Shown in pieces: positions 4,795-5,945 of a DNA stretch of 5,945 nucleotides. Every line of letters starts with the position of its first letter. Position 1 is the first letter of the stretch. The stretch spans positions 1 to 5,945 of the forward strand of contig CANQLS010000099.1 of the NCBI GenBank assembly GCA_947624765.1, read 5' to 3'. The notes beneath the pieces were generated by a model. The model had not been told where the DNA came from. It made no database searches and saw only the letters and a list, made by a program, of their open reading frames with translations. Origin of the DNA: an uncultured Clostridia bacterium. GTDB lineage: Bacteria; Bacillota; Clostridia; TANB77; UBA1234. Position numbers and translations under genes: made by a program.

Positions 4795-5945
4795 TTACTC
4801 GCCCTTATACTCACCCAAAGTAGCCTTAACGTTCATAGTCTTATTATCTCTTACAATACCGATTTCAATAGTATCGCCCACTTTATGATTGCTAACCATA
4901 TTTGAAACATCACTAGAAGAAGAAATTGCTTCTCCATCAATTGATATAATATGATCACCTGCTTGGATACCAGCTTTTTCAGCTGCAGAATCTTTAATTA
5001 CTTCAGCAACTTCAGCACCATAACGAGAAGAGGTAGAAAATCCAAATCCAAAGAAGCTATAATAATTATTATTACTATTTTCTGATTTAAAAGATACACC
5101 TAAAAATGGTCTATTGCTAACATATCCCAAATCAATAATATCATTTATAACATCTTTAACATCATTAACTGGAATTGCAAATCCTAATCCTTCTACATCT
5201 AATCCAGAAGATTTTGCAACAATAATTCCAACCAATTGAGCTTTATCATTAAATAAAGCACCACCAGAATTACCACGATTTACAGCTGCATTTGTTTGAA
5301 TTAAATTCATAGGAGTACCATCTAAAGATATCTCACGCTCTAGAGCACTAATGATACCATCTGTAACAGTACCACCTAATTGACCTAATGGATTACCAAT
5401 AACAACGGCCAACTCACCAACACGAAGAGAATCAGAATCTCCCAAATTTGCAACCGTCAAATTATTAGCCTCTATCTTAAGAATAGCAATATCAGTTTTG
5501 CTATCTGTTCCAATAATTTTTGCATCGTAGGTTGTACCATCTTTTAAAGTTACTTTTACACTATTAGCATCATCAACAACATGGTTATTTGTTACAATAT
5601 ATCCATCTTGTGAGATGATAACACCACTACCACTACCAACAGCGGTATAATTACCATAAAGATAATCAGAAGTTTGAACTGATGTATTAATTTCTACGAC
5701 AGAATTTGCCGTTAACTCAACTATGTCTGCAACAGATAAACTAGTAGTATTTTCATTATTTGTAGTTGCTACTTGAAGAGGTTCATTAGCTGATACTTCC
5801 TCTTTGTTAAATGTAGAATAAAAATTACCTACGGCAAAACCTATAGAAATAAACAAAGCAATTCCTACAATTCTTGTAAAATTAGAAACATTCTTTTTTC
5901 CTTCTAAATCCTTATAAATGTTTGAATTATCATGAAATAATGACA
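4795..5945 (-). CDS. htrA: HtrA/DegP-like membrane-anchored serine protease with PDZ domain, 5' end outside the window
   Basis: This is an HtrA-family (trypsin-fold S1C) protease, which degrades or refolds misfolded proteins outside the membrane. The frame is open to the window edge, giving 382 residues; no start codon with a ribosome binding site lies inside, and a TTG at 5854-5856 falls within the membrane anchor, so the true start is off the edge. Counting from the first full codon at the edge: a cytoplasmic stretch with KK and R before the anchor, a membrane segment at about 22-42, a polar Asn/Thr-rich linker, then the protease domain with His121 (NNHVVDD), Asp151 (TDIAILK) and Ser226 (RGNSGGA), all intact. 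One PDZ domain spans about 278-378. The segment 286-309 is rich in Asn, Ser, Tyr and Phe. The gene is convergent with secY. It could equally be named degP; the exact paralogue is not resolvable. Confidence 0.95.
   Translation of the reverse strand, partial: SLFHDNSNIYKDLEGKKNVSNFTRIVGIALFISIGFAVGNFYSTFNKEEVSANEPLQVATTNNENTTSLSVADIVELTANSVVEINTSVQTSDYLYGNYTAVGSGSGVIISQDGYIVTNNHVVDDANSVKVTLKDGTTYDAKIIGTDSKTDIAILKIEANNLTVANLGDSDSLRVGELAVVIGNPLGQLGGTVTDGIISALEREISLDGTPMNLIQTNAAVNRGNSGGALFNDKAQLVGIIVAKSSGLDVEGLGFAIPVNDVKDVINDIIDLGYVSNRPFLGVSFKSENSNNNYYSFFGFGFSTSSRYGAEVAEVIKDSAAEKAGIQAGDHIISIDGEAISSSSDVSNMVSNHKVGDTIEIGIVRDNKTMNVKATLGEYKGE

Noticed and set aside
5854..5856. TTG as the start codon of the protease
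   Set aside because: It lies inside the membrane anchor, has no ribosome binding site before it, and the frame upstream stays open with a plausible cytoplasmic N-terminus to the window edge.

Overview
The window comes from an AT-rich, low-GC Gram-positive (Bacillota), most likely a clostridium-like organism. The signs are strong AGGAGG-type ribosome binding sites before every gene, heavy use of AGA for arginine, a zinc-binding S14 of the short (61-residue) type, and a membrane-anchored HtrA protease. All nine coding regions end in TAA. Every tryptophan codon I checked is TGG, so nothing suggests a recoded TGA. Species cannot be named from this sequence.

Bases 1 to about 4700 are the distal part of the spc ribosomal protein operon on the + strand, in the order rplE, rpsZ (type Z rpsN), rpsH, rplF, rplR, rpsE, rplO, secY. 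The order is the usual bacterial one with one exception: rpmD (L30), normally between rpsE and rplO, is absent. Its place is a 108-base gap holding two copies, in opposite orientation, of a small palindrome. secY starts with GTG on the base after the rplO stop codon and must be translated from a ribosome binding site inside rplO.

The operon ends directly after secY at a clear hairpin plus T-tract, rather than continuing into adk, map and infA as in many relatives. The 140 bases between secY and the next gene hold this terminator, which looks able to work in both directions, and a second, longer imperfect inverted repeat of unknown role.

From 4795 to the right edge, on the - strand and convergent with secY, lies an HtrA/DegP-like serine protease with an N-terminal membrane anchor, intact His-Asp-Ser triad and one PDZ domain. 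Its reading frame is open to the edge, so its start lies outside.

Functionally the window joins ribosome assembly (three small-subunit and five large-subunit... specifically L5, L6, L18, L15 of the large subunit and S14, S8, S5 of the small subunit), the protein export channel SecY, and an extracytoplasmic quality-control protease. The coding content is largely standard; the unexplained signals are in the intergenic spaces. I saw no evidence of a new multi-gene system.
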